Below, in pieces: positions 44,435 through 56,065 of a stretch of DNA of 64,000 nt. The stretch comes from Turritopsis dohrnii (Eukaryota; Cnidaria; Hydrozoa; Anthoathecata; Oceaniidae): assembly GCA_027922465.2 (NCBI GenBank), contig BQMF02000025.1:1274501-1338500 (forward strand), in the 5' to 3' direction. Made by a program: the position numbers and the translations under genes. Under the pieces are notes generated by a model. That model was not told the origin of the DNA. It saw only the letters and a list, made by a program, of their open reading frames with translations, and did not search any database. Within the stretch, counting starts at the first letter, position 1; each line of letters starts with the position of its first letter.

Positions 44435-45097
44435 TAAACTTTCATCCAAGCGGTAATGGTAACTTCCTCTCCCTTTTTCTCTCAGATCTTTCTCGATCAT
44501 AAGTGGACACTTTTTCATCCTCGGCAATCTAACAGTGCCAACATATAATATCTTACGTTTTTTTAGTTCCAGTATAAGTGGAAGGCTGCTAAAAAAGTTA
44601 TCGGCAAAGAGTTTGAAATTATGTCCACTGGGTAAGGAGGAAGCCATTTTGAGAACCACATTGGCACTAGTCCCTAGGTTATTTCCATCGATCTCTGATG
44701 TTTTCCCTTGGTATACATCGAAGTCATACAAATAACCACTCACACCACTCCTTCCCCATATCTTAAAACCCCATTTATGAGGTTTGTTAGGCATGTACTG
44801 TCGCATAATTGATTGTCCCTTGAAAGGAACCATTATCTCATCAACTGCATGATATTCTTCTGGTGTAACTTGAAGAAAGTTGTTGCGTAAATTTACAATC
44901 CATGGTCTTAGTTTCCACAACCGATCTTGCTTTTTATCATCTGAAATAGCCATATTATCAACAAAGTGCACATTACGAATAATGGTCTCAAAACGATTGC
45001 GTGACATTACTGAAGAGACACCATCGTATGACATAAATATCTCCCAGTATGATCTCTGACTGGGCAATCGAATCAGGCCCATACGAAAATAAACACC
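44435..45097 (-). pseudogene. piggyBac transposase, central part
   Basis: It reads GVYFRMGLIRLPSQRSYW, then the first catalytic block VDEIMVPFKGQSIMRQYM, KWGFKIWGRSGVSG, and the second aspartate in FKLFADNFFSSLPLIL. It breaks at 44434, where the hAT begins. The frame then runs on into hAT terminal sequence, which explains the odd tail of the open frame. Upstream of 45097 a stop occurs and the usual N-terminal 200 or so residues are not found. Confidence 0.8.
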
Positions 45098-45510
45098 AAT
45101 AAATTGTCAAAAAAATCAAACACTTTTGTGGTAAGACCCAATGTAGCAGATATACTACACAAAAATACAGAAACTTGAAAAACACATATGCCTCAACAAC
45201 GTTAATACATATTGCATTCCTACATCACAATTTGCCCTTCTGTAGTAGTCAGGAATAAAAAAATTCACAGGAAATCAACCTTCAAAGAAGATATAAACAA
45301 AGTTCTACAAGATGTAACGCCAGTACAACTACTAGCTTCACCAAGCAAACTATCAAGAAACGTTTTGACTTGATTAATCAAATCTTTTGTCCGAACCAAG
45401 CAGCCAGGCAAGTTCTTGTATCATATTTGATACAACAGCCATTTTAAATCAATACAAAACACCATGAGGGCCACGGTTGACCCTGAAAAAGTATGTAGCA
45501 TATCTGATAC
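45098..45510. other. piggyBac 5' region without coding sequence
   Basis: This lies between the transposase start and the right end of the element. No N-terminal transposase segment is readable, so the region is deleted or too diverged. It carries CTTGTATCATATTTGATAC near 45416, an inner palindrome also seen near the other end (about 40148). Confidence 0.45.
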
Positions 45511-45999
45511 ACAGGGCGTTTAAGGGTTAATCCGGTTATCAAAAGACTTTTTAAGCTTGGCTTTTTTCTTAATAACCATGTACAGTTTGTTTTTTCACAT
45601 GGTAATCAGTTGTTTGTTATAAAAAGATCATTTTTGATTGTTTGATCTGTTGTTGACCAGTTGAAAGTCAGTCCTGTATAGTTTGAAATGTTTGGTCAGT
45701 ACCACAGCAAGCTTTATGCTTTTTAAAGGAGTACAGGGGCCAAAAAAATGTTTTTTCAAAGTTGCCACAAACTTACTGGTAATTTTATTTCTTCCAAATA
45801 ATTATATTTTGAACAATTATAAGCTTAAAAGCTCTCGTTTTTTCCCTTGATGTATGATTATCACTTTTTGTGATGTAGGATCATTATCGATATAGATACT
45901 GAGTATCTACGCTAGGAGTTTAATCAATGTTTATGACGGTCCAGGGGGTTTTGATAATAAACCGTGTATATCGTTAATATCCTAATGGAGCTATAAATT

Positions 46000-47529
46000 G
46001 TGACGTTCCAGGGGATTTTGATAACAAACGATATTAACGTTAATATCGTTAATATCGTTATTATCGTTAATATCGTTAATGGAACTACAGAGTATCGTTA
46101 TTATCGTTAATATCGCTAATATCGTTAATATGGTAAGAGCACAGATTACCGTTACTATCGTCAAAAAGTTTTGTTCAAGACGTTTGTTTGTACATTTCAC
46201 ATACGTGTGTCGTTTTATGAAGTTCTAAAATAACCGTGATTTAATTATTATTTCGCCAAATAGCAATCAATTCAAAACAAACTCGCTTGTTTATGACATG
46301 ATAAACCTGATTCATTCAATTATGACACACGGACATATATATTTTTCTAGAAATAACAAAGCACTTTTTTTTCATTTGTTATTCCTGTAACTTCAGCACA
46401 AATTTGAAAAGCCACTTTAAAATACCGTTTCATTCGATTTGGTAATGTATTATTTTGAAATGTACATTTGCAGGTAGCACGCGTTTGTGTATTAAATTGA
46501 ACTTAATTAGCTGGTTCTTATATTCATTTGGAGATTAAAGATACAGAAGTAAGTTCGAAAGCAGGCACAAGTAGAAACCGTCTGCTATAATTCTTTTTTC
46601 TGAATTGTTCGACGGGTTGCCATTCTATAAGCTCTTGGGAAAAAAACTTTACATTATTAAAGACACGTTACATTAAAGTTTTTTTCAATAGCAAAACCTT
46701 TATTATTATTCTTTCGAAAGACATTTCACTTGCACTGGGTGAAGATGTACCCTTAATTAAATTGATCGCAACGTTTTCAGTGAAAAAAAACTTTACATTA
46801 TTAAAGACACGTTACATTAAAGTTTTTTTCGATAGCAAAACCTTTATTATTATTCTTTCGAAAGACATTTCACTTGCACTGGGTGAAGATGTACCCTTAA
46901 TTAAATTGATCGCAACGTTTTTAGTGATCATTATTGATTTTTGTCATTTCGTCGATAATGTTTTCAGGTTCAACATTGGGATGAGGGACGAATGAAAACA
47001 TTTTAACGTCGGCTTGACGAGTTGCAAAAGTTCTCTTTTGAAATACTCACCTTCGTTTAAATATAATATTACCTGTTTACTTCAGTTTGTTATGAAGTTT
47101 ATGTGAAAGGTTGTCTGAAAGTTGTGTTTACACAGGGCTCTAAAACTTTACTTGAGGGTAATTCTAAAAATATTGAATTTCTTACGCCGTAATCAAGCGA
47201 AAGAAAGATTAATATACACGAAATGGTTTCCTTGTCACAAATAAAATGATCACATGTTTAATATTAATGTTATTATCGTTAATATCAAAAATATAGTTAT
47301 TTTCTTACTATAATTTCGTAATTATAGTATATATAATATATATAACGATAATAGCGATAATAACGATATTAACGATAATAACGATATTAACGATAATAGC
47401 GCTATTAACTATAATAACGCAACGATAATTATTAGCGATAATATCGCTAATTCTATTGTTTTATTAACGATATTATCGTTAATAATTATCGTTAATATCG
47501 TTTGTTATCAAAATCCCCTGGAACGTCAC
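46000..47529. mobile_element. TIR element B with AATT duplication
   Basis: The inverted ends are GTGACGTTCCAGGGG and CCCCTGGAACGTCAC, each followed inward by TTTTGATAACAAACGATA or its complement. AATT is duplicated at 45996-45999 and 47530-47533. Subterminal arrays of TTAATATCG and TTATTATCG (46017-46140 and 47338-47505) form long palindromic AT-rich DNA. The shared core is at 46471-46600. A 144-bp tandem duplication lies at about 46641-46928. There is no coding sequence. It sits inside the related element C. Confidence 0.85.
46641..46928. repeat. 144-bp tandem duplication inside element B
   Basis: The block from CTTTACATTATTAAAGACAC to GATCGCAACGTTTT occurs twice with a period of 144 bp (first base of the block at 46647 and 46791) and very few differences, such as TTCAATAG against TTCGATAG. 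The near identity suggests a recent event. Confidence 0.85.
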
Positions 47530-48002
47530 AATTAACATTATTATCTTTAATGTTTCCCATTAATATCGTTAATATGGTAAGAGCACAGATTACCGTTATT
47601 ACGGTTAAAAAGTTTTGTTCTTTTGTTGTTAATTTATACATTTCACATACGTTTGTCGTTTTATAAAGTCCTAAAATAGCCGTGATTTAATTATTATTTC
47701 GTCAAATAGCAATAAATTCAAAACAAACTTGTTTGTTCATGGCATGATAAACTCTGATTCATTCAGTTATGACACGTTGACATTTTTCTGGAAATAACAA
47801 CTTTTGAAAAAGCACTTTTATTTCAGCACAAACCTGAAAAGTCACTTTAAAATACATTGTTATTCGATTTGGTAATGTATTATTTTGAAATGTACATTTG
47901 CAGGTAGCACCCGTTTGTGTATTAAATTAAACTTAATTAGCTGGTTCTTATATTCATTTGCAACTTAAAGATACAGAAGTTAGTGCGAAAGCAGGCACAA
48001 GT

Positions 48003-48665
48003 ACAGTCTTGTGAATGAAAAAATTGACAGGCGTGCGACTAATAGTACGCACAAAAGGGTAATTTCATAGTTCAGGCGTGCAATTACGAACCTTACTTTG
48101 CTCTTTAATATTTTTCAAAGAAACCCACTTACACTCAAAATAAAATAGAACTGTCAGTCTTGTCATTATGAAGCGCGCGATCGCTCTAGCTCTCTCTATA
48201 ACGCTCCTAAGGTTTTTAATCGCGCACGTAGACACTATTAGTAGTTGATGCCACCGTTCTTGTCACTTTGTTCAAGTCTTAGAAAAACAAGAAACTGCTC
48301 AGTTTTTTTGTGCTTTGGTTTTTTATGTTTAGGTGTTTCTATCTCCTCAGTCTGTAAATCGTCATTCTTCAAAATAAAGTCTTTTTCCTTGAGTCTTTTT
48401 CGTAGGCATTCTTGTTGCTGCTTCCAAATCACTGAGGTCTATCTTTTTTGCTCCTTTTTTAACTGAGGTCGTTTCCGAATTTTTGTCCACATAAAAACCT
48501 TCAATTTGTTGCCTGTATGTAATTTTTAATGGGACTTTGCAAAAACGGCTTATTTTGTTCCGTTCCACAAGCGCCAATTAAAGTTACAATATCCTTCGGA
48601 TTTTTCAAACAGTAATGCATTGCCTTATAATGCGAAATTACCAGCATCATGCACGCCCCAAGCTC
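48003..48665. other. Open frames of uncertain nature
   Basis: On minus, short frames read KISRFCKVPLKITYRQQIEG with stops between, and a K-rich piece (PKHKKPKHKKTEQF) ends at 48238. They may continue the unrecognised pseudogene at 48666-49078, but frames change repeatedly. The plus strand shows nothing. Confidence 0.3.
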
Positions 48666-49078
48666 TTAAAAGTTCTGCATAACCGAATCTACGAATTTGT
48701 TGTTCGTGGTCAAATTTGTTAGGTCGCTTTTGTCCTGTTTGACATTTCCTGAGGAAGATGGGTGCTCTTCATTTGGATTTTTGTTTATAATTTTTCCTAA
48801 GGGTTCTAAAGTTTCGCTGGAAATGTCAAGAAATTTTTCCATTACAGAAGGACTTAGAATTTCCAATCGTTCCCGAATCAAAGGCATATTAGCCACTATG
48901 GTGTGGGCATATTCGGAAAACGCCACGCCAGGACGTCTCAAATGTTCTGCAGTATAAACCTTTATGCTTTATGCAAATGTTTCTTCCAAAAATTCGAAGA
49001 AGGTTTGGCCGTATGGTCTCAACATTCGGTTGAAGAAATGTAAAAGTAATTGATTCAACCGTTCTTGTCGCATTGTTA
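48666..49078 (-). pseudogene. Unrecognised protein, partial, one in-frame stop
   Basis: From ATG at about 49053 (or a few codons earlier) the frame reads MRQERLNQLLLHFFNRMLRP, YGQTFFEFLEETFA, a stop, then VYTAEHLRRPGVAFSEYAH, NMPLIRERLEILSPSVMEKF and LDISSETLEPLGKIINK, to a stop at 48666. The composition is convincingly protein-like (alternating hydrophobic and charged helices), but I know no matching family. It could be a gag-like or gene-derived fragment. No splice sites are evident. Confidence 0.4.
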
Positions 49079-49488
49079 TGATATATGAGCGATTTTGATG
49101 ATTTTTTTTGTATTTCTCAAGTTTGCCTCAATGCTTTGCTTGGTCAGCTAGGATTAGCTAGGATAAGCTGGAATAAGCTAGGAAGCTAGGATCAGCTAGG
49201 GGCTTCCTGGCAAATCTCACACAGACCTCACTTTTACTCTGATGCCCCCGGATATAATAAGCCTAAATAAAGCAAATGGTGGATAAATAAGCACTAAGGA
49301 AAGCCTACCAAAAGATAGAAGTTTCAAATACCGATGTTAGAGGAGAGAGTTTCCGATTTCTTTCTTACCGCAATTACAACCAGTCGCCAGAAATTTCTCG
49401 TGGAAGAGACCTCGTGCTACGCAAGAATGGCTTTCCACATGCACGTGATAAATGCATGTAAACGCATGCACGAAATTTAATTAAAACG

Positions 49489-51388
49489 CTAGGTTTGGAC
49501 AGCAGAAAAAAGTGTAGGACACAAAAGATAAGGACCACCGCTCAAAGGAGAGTAAAAGCGACCACTACACTGCACTGCACCAGATAGTCGATAGATTAAA
49601 GAGAAAAACAAACAGTATAAAACAGGATAAAAATGAACAATGGATAAAAAGTCAGTAGTGGAATAACCATAGAAATATATATGCTTTTGCATGCGTGAGC
49701 TGGCAAGTTTATACAATTGATCAAAGTTGTCAGCCATAGTAAGGTTTTCATCAACAATGATACCAAGATACTTTGATATTTTGTTACAAAGTGGATTGGA
49801 ACACCGTTATAAGTAATTGCTAGTTCTTTTCCAGATGATTTCAGTCGTTTCGATGTGTCAAATAGCATCACTTCAGTTTTTCCCTTTTTGGTATTTAAGA
49901 TCAATTCGTTCTTCAAACAATAAGCGCTAATACGTTCCATATCTTCATTAAGACATTTTTCAATTAACAAAGCATCTGTGTGAGCAAAGAAAAGTATAGT
50001 ATCATCAGCATATTTTATCACCTCAGCATGAAGGACATAATCTATTAAGTCATTGTAAAAGATTATAAAAAGAAGAGGCCCCAGTATTGACCCCTGAGGC
50101 ACGCCACAGAAGATCGGTTCACATGTAGATTTTATTCCGTCAATTTCAATTACTTGTGATCTGTTGAACAGATAGTCGGTGAACCAAAGTAACTCTTTTC
50201 CTTTAATCCCGTACGAGCTAAGTTTGGTAAGTAGTATGTTATGCCCAATAGTATCAAAAGCCTTCGTAAGATCTAGATTAATTGCACCAATTGATTTACC
50301 GGAATCGATCTTTTGCCTAATTTTGTCACTAAGTAATGTTGCAGCCATTCTTGTAGACCGATTTTGGCGAAAACCATATTGACTGTTTGTCAGAAGCTTT
50401 TCATTTTCCAGGAAGTCCATGAGATTCATATGGACTGCCTTCTCGAGTATTTTAGACAGCACAGGGAGTATAGATATTGGTCAATAGTTGGTTGGTAGTG
50501 ACGAATCTCCAGCGTCACTCTTACACTTTTCCAAATTGTTGGAACTGCTGCTGTTTGGATCGACAGATTTATGATAAAACATAGTGGTCCCGATATGTAT
50601 TTAGCGCAGTCCTTTAAAAGTGCAGGTGGTAAAATCATCAAGTCCTGTGGCTTTCTATCTCTTCAATGATCGCAGTTCCTTTTCTATAAATACTTAAGAT
50701 ATGTAATCTAACACAAATATCTTGGATGTGCGCTGTGGTAATGGCGGCACGTACTTCCAGCCTTTCTTAACTTTCTTAACTGCCAATCTCGGTTGTTCAT
50801 GATCTTTTTTAGATCAGCGTTCATCCATTTGCAAGGTCTTCCTTTAAGGTTTTTTTTTTATGGTTGGTGCGTGTTTGTTAAAAGTTTCTTTTAGTTTCAA
50901 ATTGAAATGATTAACAGTTGTCTCGTACATTATAGACCAGTCTATGTTTTTAACGTCATTACACATAGCTTCATGGTCATAGTTCGCATAGTTTCTGCAC
51001 TCGATTGTGATAGGTTCGTACTTAAGCTGATTAATTTTCCGATTGCATCCTATCATGTCATGGTCGCTATATGAAAGAGGCAAAACAGACAGTTCCGATG
51101 TATTTGATGATTTATTTGTATAAATCAAATCAATCAGGGTTGAAGTTGTTTTTGTTACTCGTGTTGCGTTTTTAACAATTTGTTTGTAGCCTAGGGTGTT
51201 AAATAATGCTTTTTATTCTTTGTTTACTGAATTGTCTAGGTAAATCACGTTAACATTGCCCATTAAAATCACCTCCTTGTTGTACTGATTGATGTGCTCT
51301 AATTGATCACGAATCACCTTGTCAAAATCTTTACGTAAATGCTTTGAACTCTCAGGAGGACGATAGTAGCAACCGAACAGAATTGTGA
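49489..51388 (-). pseudogene. LINE fragment: endonuclease end plus reverse transcriptase
   Basis: The minus strand reads, from 51388: ILFGCYYRPPESSKHLRKD and SYSDHDMIG (endonuclease), a linker ending TIKKKP, then from 50640 LLKDCAKYISGPLCFIINL. In the frame from 50462 comes the reverse transcriptase: YGFRQNRSTRMAA, LDLTKAFDTIGHN (motif A), GVPQGSILGPLLF (motif B), VIKYADDTILFF (motif C). The thumb begins in this frame and continues shifted near 49770. Frameshifts at about 50640-50460 and 49770 inactivate it. The upstream end is cut exactly by the TIR element starting at 51389. Confidence 0.8.
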
Positions 51389-51524
51389 CCGTCCATGGGA
51401 AAAGAATAACATTAAAATTATAGATTATAGATTATAGGTAAGAAAACAATAGAAATTATAGATTAATCTAATCTATAATCTATAATTATCTATATTTTTG
51501 CATTATAGATTATAGATTATAGGT
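51389..51524. mobile_element. Left end of a TIR-family element (I) with a TATAGATTA array
   Basis: It begins GTGACCGTCCATGGG within the LINE endonuclease (AATT directly outside). Inward comes AAAAGAATAAC and then an array of ATTATAGATTATAG units. Similar TATAATCTATAATCG arrays at 56114-56180 and 57585-57625 and a degenerate core at 56697-56820 suggest the element once extended to about 57627, with later insertions inside. The right TIR was not found. Confidence 0.55.
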
Positions 51525-51720
51525 AATAATAATAATAATAACAAGATGCCCTTACGGGCAGAAGGATTTCTGCAAAATCAGCTGAAGTATGAAAATGGAA
51601 GACTAACAATAACATTCTTGAAACTTGAAAGATTTTGAATGATTGAACAATACAATACAACATTGACTGCTGCTCAGTGTAGACTGCACACAGCAGGTGG
51701 GGATTGTGACACACAAATTA
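51525..51720 (-). repeat. LINE/SINE-like 3' tail
   Basis: Read on minus it ends in a small stem (TGCCCGTAAGGGCA at 51547-51560) followed by CTTGTTATTATTATTATT, an (ATT)n tail like that of CR1 LINEs. A similar tail, AATAATAATAATAACAAGAATGCC, lies at about 60091-60115. The body is too short to classify. Confidence 0.45.
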
Positions 51721-52019
51721 AAATGAGATTTGTTATTGAAATTTTGAAGTTAAATATGTTCAAACAGCTGGCCAAAGGTGTGCTACCAGTGAAAATTTTC
51801 GTGACTAAATGATTTGAAATTATATGTTGACTCTTTTGAACGTTTGAATGAGAGTGAGAAATGTAAAAAGTACTCTTAGATATAATTACATAAACAATAC
51901 ACAAATTACATATAAAAGATACGCATGACATAACAATCAACCCAAAATGACCTAATTTAATCTAACACAATAGAAGAAAAGTTTATAAAAATTCTTTTAG
52001 AAATTGGAAAAGGTTGAAT

Positions 52020-53880
52020 GATCTTTACAAGGCATGCCGAAAATGTATTATGTAAAACTTTATTGCATATATACATCTGAATGACATGAAACATTGTTTA
52101 TTTTGGGTATACAACATACGATTAAGTTTATATTATCTTATATCTTTTCTGATATCACAGTGATTACGTATGAAAATCATGTAATATGCTTTAAACGTTG
52201 GATATGTACTTCCAATCTTCTTAATTACATACAAACAGAATTCCCAATGTTGCAAATACAAAAAATAATCAAAGATCTTGATCATTAAAAGTATATGCTC
52301 TATAAATTTATACCAAAATTTACCAAACTTTTGTATTGTGTTACTAATAGTACAGTATTTTGAATTTATACACAGAACATTTCAATTTGCCAGGATGATA
52401 ATCAGGGCTACATTATTACAAAACAAAACGCGATTATAGAAAAAACATCAACAAACAAATCAACAAACATAACATAATAATAAATACGTATTTTATACTG
52501 ACACTCGACCCACACACAAGCCACATACAAACAAGAATAAATTCACAACAGATAACATGAGCAAATAAAAACGTTCATCTACAAAGAAACATATCAACTG
52601 TGACTAACAATACAATACAACATTAACACTACATACACCCGTGTATGACACAGCACGTAAAAATTGAACACAACGTAATTGTTCATTAACAATCGTGATT
52701 AGGAAGATCTTTGGTAAATGGGGGCATTGTCAGTATATCTTAGCTAAACAATCATCAAGCAAAAATGGTGCAGAGCAGACAACCAATACGTAATGTTGAA
52801 GCTGAGGAGAAAAAGGTGTTAAAGTATTACAACCCAAACAAGAAACAAAAAAATTCTTTCGTATCTAGAAAGGCTTAAACATTGAAACATTTTCCCCTAA
52901 TACAAACACATAGCTCTTTGACTCAAAACTTCTTAAGTTGCAACTTTTTAGTTAGAAAAGAATTATCACACTACAGTTATTATATATAAGTGTACCTACT
53001 CCCCAGAGCTTCATGAAAGCATAATTGACACTACAAGAACTTTAAACTATATATACCACCAGACCTATATTTATTAACATCTGAATGAAAAATACTTACT
53101 TTATTTTGGAATAAAGTATACAGAATAATGTTAAGTGTACATTGATCATTTCTGATTTCAAAGTAATTACGTGAGTATATCATATATATACTTCAAACAT
53201 TAAAGATTGCTATCAATCTTCCTAATTACGAATGGACTAATTGCAAACAAAAAAGTAAACAAAAATTTTGATAATGAAAAATACAAAACTGAAAGTTGAA
53301 TGTTCTTTACAGGATGTGAAGTGTTTCGAATTGTATATCAAAATTAGGAAGGCTGTCCATAATTAGAGTCATTGATAACCTAAAAACTACTGATCACCGA
53401 CAAAAAACAATACTGCACTTCAAAGTATTATACAAGAGGGTATGCATCTACCGGTTTCAAACCATCAAACTTCTCAGTGAAAACTCTGTTAAAAGCGTTT
53501 GGAAGAACGAGACATCACTTGGCCAAAACCTCACCCTCCCAAACAAATTTAACAAGGTTTTGACCGTAAAAATTAGCTGGTTTGAAACCGGTAGATGCAT
53601 ATACAGACAAGCACATAAGCTTAAAATATAGCTAGAGTGAAACATTAGCTAAAGATATAAAAAGTGATGCTGAGCAGGCAGACATTTGGAGCTGAGATGG
53701 AACTTAAGCTGAGCTGTACGCATCCTGAGCTTAAAAAACATTACAGCCCACATTTGAAACGAACATTGATCTTTTTTTAGAAAAAATCTCAGACATTAAT
53801 CACAAAAACAAAACATAACCTTTTCATTCTATTTATAAAACGAAACGAAAAATCTCCATTGAATCATACTAATATAATGT
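52020..53880. repeat. Old tandem repeat of about 1 kb, roughly two units
   Basis: Text near 52140-52210 (TTCTGATATCACAGTGATTA) matches text near 53145-53210 (TTCTGATTTCAAAGTAATTA) with many differences. The surrounding AACATTGTTTATTTTGG-like and ACAACATTAA-like blocks keep the same order about 1 kb apart. No gene is visible. A small MITE (53441-53601) sits in the second unit. Confidence 0.4.
53441..53601. mobile_element. Short MITE, TA target
   Basis: Nearly perfect inverted ends, TATGCATCTACCGGTTTCAA and its complement, enclose about 110 bp. Taking TA as the target, the TIR starts TGCATCTACCGG, as in Tc1/mariner-derived MITEs. No open frame. Confidence 0.75.
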
Positions 53881-54249
53881 AAGATAATAATAAATTACTG
53901 CTACAAATTTTATTCTTCGTCTTCAGTTTTGGAAATGTGCTTCTAATTCTACTGACTAAAGCTGCTTTGGGATCCTTTTGGTTGGTTATTTGTTGTGAGT
54001 TTCTTCTTCGACTGAAATGCGTGACTTTGACCTTGGCTTCGTGTAAACATTCGCACGAGATTTCAAAAAACCGCTAGGTTTGGACAGCAGAAAAAAAAAA
54101 AAACAAAAAAACAAAGCCGGTTTTAAAGTATTTCTTGCTTTCGCAGAAATCCAATAATGGTGTATTTCGGGCATATCCATATATTACAATGGCTCTTCAT
54201 CCCTAATTAAAAACAGCTATTAACAATAAAAATTAAAGAAAAATTTAAA

Positions 54250-54780
54250 AAGCATAAAATATATTAGTACTAGTATCCCGGGTAAAAACTTTTTACCGAA
54301 CTTAACTTCGAAAAGGATGGGTCAAAATCGCCTTTGCCGTGAACAATCCCCGTGATGAAAATTTCAATTTAGGAATTGGAAACCGAAAATGTAACCATGT
54401 TGTAGAGCTCGAAAAACTGATCAAAAAAATGTATGGGATCGTTTCGCTACGACCAACCGTTAGAGAGATATCGCTGATCAAAGATTTCGATGACGTCATA
54501 TCCGCAGTACCAAATAAAGTTTAGGCCCAAATGATGCGTCACCCCATCACCCGTATCGCTGACCCTAAAAAACGTCAGTTATCCCTATTGGTTCTCGAGA
54601 TATTTCCCCAAAAACGTCGCGTTCGATTGGGGATGCAATGCAATGATTCCCCGTGATCATAAAAAACTGACGTCAAATGATGCCACGTGCTTTTGGAATG
54701 ATCGTGAAAAAAGTGTCTCTCGCCTCTACGTGGCTTTACGCGCACATAAGAGGACGATGACCGTAAATTTAAACTAAATT
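54250..54780. repeat. Repeat related to dispersed repeat R
   Basis: Starts near TATTAGTACTAGTATCCCGG and includes GTCGCGTTCGATTGGGG, a motif shared with 19257-20124 and 25394-26220. It is less AT-rich than its surroundings. No supported coding sequence. Confidence 0.35.
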
Positions 54781-54915
54781 TATCACTCTCTAAAATAAAA
54801 GTGGTATGCACAATCGCGGATTATTATAATAAGATAAACAATTAGTATTAGTATAAACAATAAATAATAGAACAAGTAGAACAAGTAGTGAGAACAAAAA
54901 AAACAGCCTGGGGGG

Positions 54916-55115
54916 AATAGTGACTTGATTGACTGGAGCAATGCGCAAAGGGGACATACTGTGTAGAATCGAGGCTGTTGATGGAAAATATAAGGACAAG
55001 ACAAAATAAACATGCAATAGTGACTTGATTGACTGGAGCAATGCGCAAAGGGGACATACTGTGTAGAATCGAGGCTGTTGATGGAAAATATAAGAACAAG
55101 ACAAAATAAACATGC
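54916..55115. repeat. 100-bp unit, two tandem copies
   Basis: The block starting AATAGTGACTTGATTGACTG occurs at 54916-55015 and again at 55016-55115, differing at about one position (TAAGGACAAG against TAAGAACAAG). The minus-strand open frames here simply reflect the duplication. Confidence 0.9.
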
Positions 55116-55164
55116 AATTGTAGAGTCGTAAATTAAAGTGAACAGTGTGTGTATATATTGAACA

Positions 55165-56065
55165 AATTAATGTTTATTTATATATTTTGCAAGAGCTCTA
55201 TCTAATAAATAACATTTAGCTCCGTAAACAAATTTTTTATAAACTACTTCTTTTCGTAGACTGGTGGGAAGATCGTTCAGTTGTCGACTACTTTTCCAAT
55301 AAAAGTTTTATCCGATGCGTTAACTTTGAATTCGGACATACATCTCTCAGAACTTCTTGTCGTTCTTTCTGTTTTCTTCATTTCCAGCCCTTTCAGGTAT
55401 GTGGGAAATTCTGTTTCGTGCAAAGATTTGTGAGCGAGTTTCAACATGTTCAAGTTAATTCTCTCTCTGGAGGGCAACCATTTCAAATTCAAAATATCTG
55501 CTGTGGTACAGTAGTGCGCTGTAACAAAGGCTGCTGCACATCTTAAAACTTTGTTGATACGGTTAAGTTTGTAATCTGGTGCGTTGGAAAACACCACATT
55601 GCAGTAGTCAAGTCTAGAGAGTAACAGTGTCTCCGCTAACTGTTTACGTAAGTACTGAGGAGCTGAATGTTTCAATTTGCGCAATACAGAAAGCTTACAG
55701 TAAGTAGATTTCAAAAGGTGGTTCAAATGAGTGTCCCAGGCTAAATGTTCATCAAAATGCACACCAAGTAACTTATAACTTGCAACTCTTTCAATAAGTT
55801 TATCACAATGTTTGATATTGAAGGTTGGATGTGTGTCATCATCTAACTTATGTGTTTGTGACATTCTGCTTCCCGAAAACAGCATGATTTTAGTCTTGCC
55901 TTGGTTGAAAGCAAGATTGTTGTTGGAAGACCAGTCACACAAGATGTCCAAACATCCATAGAACAGCTGGTTTAGAAAAGCCAAGATGATACAGCTTAGT
56001 TATGATAGTTTTGAAGTCAACTGTATCAAATGCCTTGGAATAATTCACCCTTCACTTCACCCTTT
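55165..56065 (-). pseudogene. L2/CR1-like LINE, 3' part, with the RT core deleted
   Basis: The minus strand reads NYSKAFDTVDFKTIITKLYH (motif A of the reverse transcriptase) near 56050. Within about a dozen residues (HLGFSK, then LNQLFYGCLDILCDW) it jumps to the thumb region NNNLAFNQGKTKIMLFSGSR. Motifs B and C with the catalytic aspartates are missing, so an internal deletion fused A to the thumb. The rest (YKLLGVHFDEHLAWDTHLNH, SRLDYCNVVFSNAP, LKWLPSRERINLNMLKLAHK) is uninterrupted to 55277. A shift there leads to SRQLNDLPTSLRKEVVYKKF and a stop near 55165. Confidence 0.75.

Larger units (their letters stand above)
40014..45526 (-). mobile_element. Second piggyBac transposon, end to end, split by a hAT
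   Basis: The left end CCCTTAAATGCCC and the complement of the right end, CCCTTAAACGCCC, are inverted repeats. TTAA follows the right end at 45527-45530. The left flank reads TTA, so one base is lost or changed. Inner palindromic GTATCATATCTGATAC-type motifs occur near both ends. Without the 3.4 kb hAT the element is about 2.1 kb. Its transposase is missing the N-terminal region and has several frame lesions. Confidence 0.75.
45933..48002. mobile_element. TIR element C, split by its relative B and truncated
   Basis: It begins ATGACGGTCCAGGGG at about 45933 with TTTTGATAATAAACCG and a short TATCGTTAATATCC array. It is interrupted at 45999/47530 by element B, then resumes with TTAATATCGTTAATATGGTA and the shared core up to GCAGGCACAAGTA at 48002, where similarity to B stops abruptly. 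The right end is lost. Confidence 0.65.

Noticed and set aside
54790..55117. Overlapping minus frames with repeated segments
   Set aside because: The repetition is just the 100-bp tandem duplication read in different frames.
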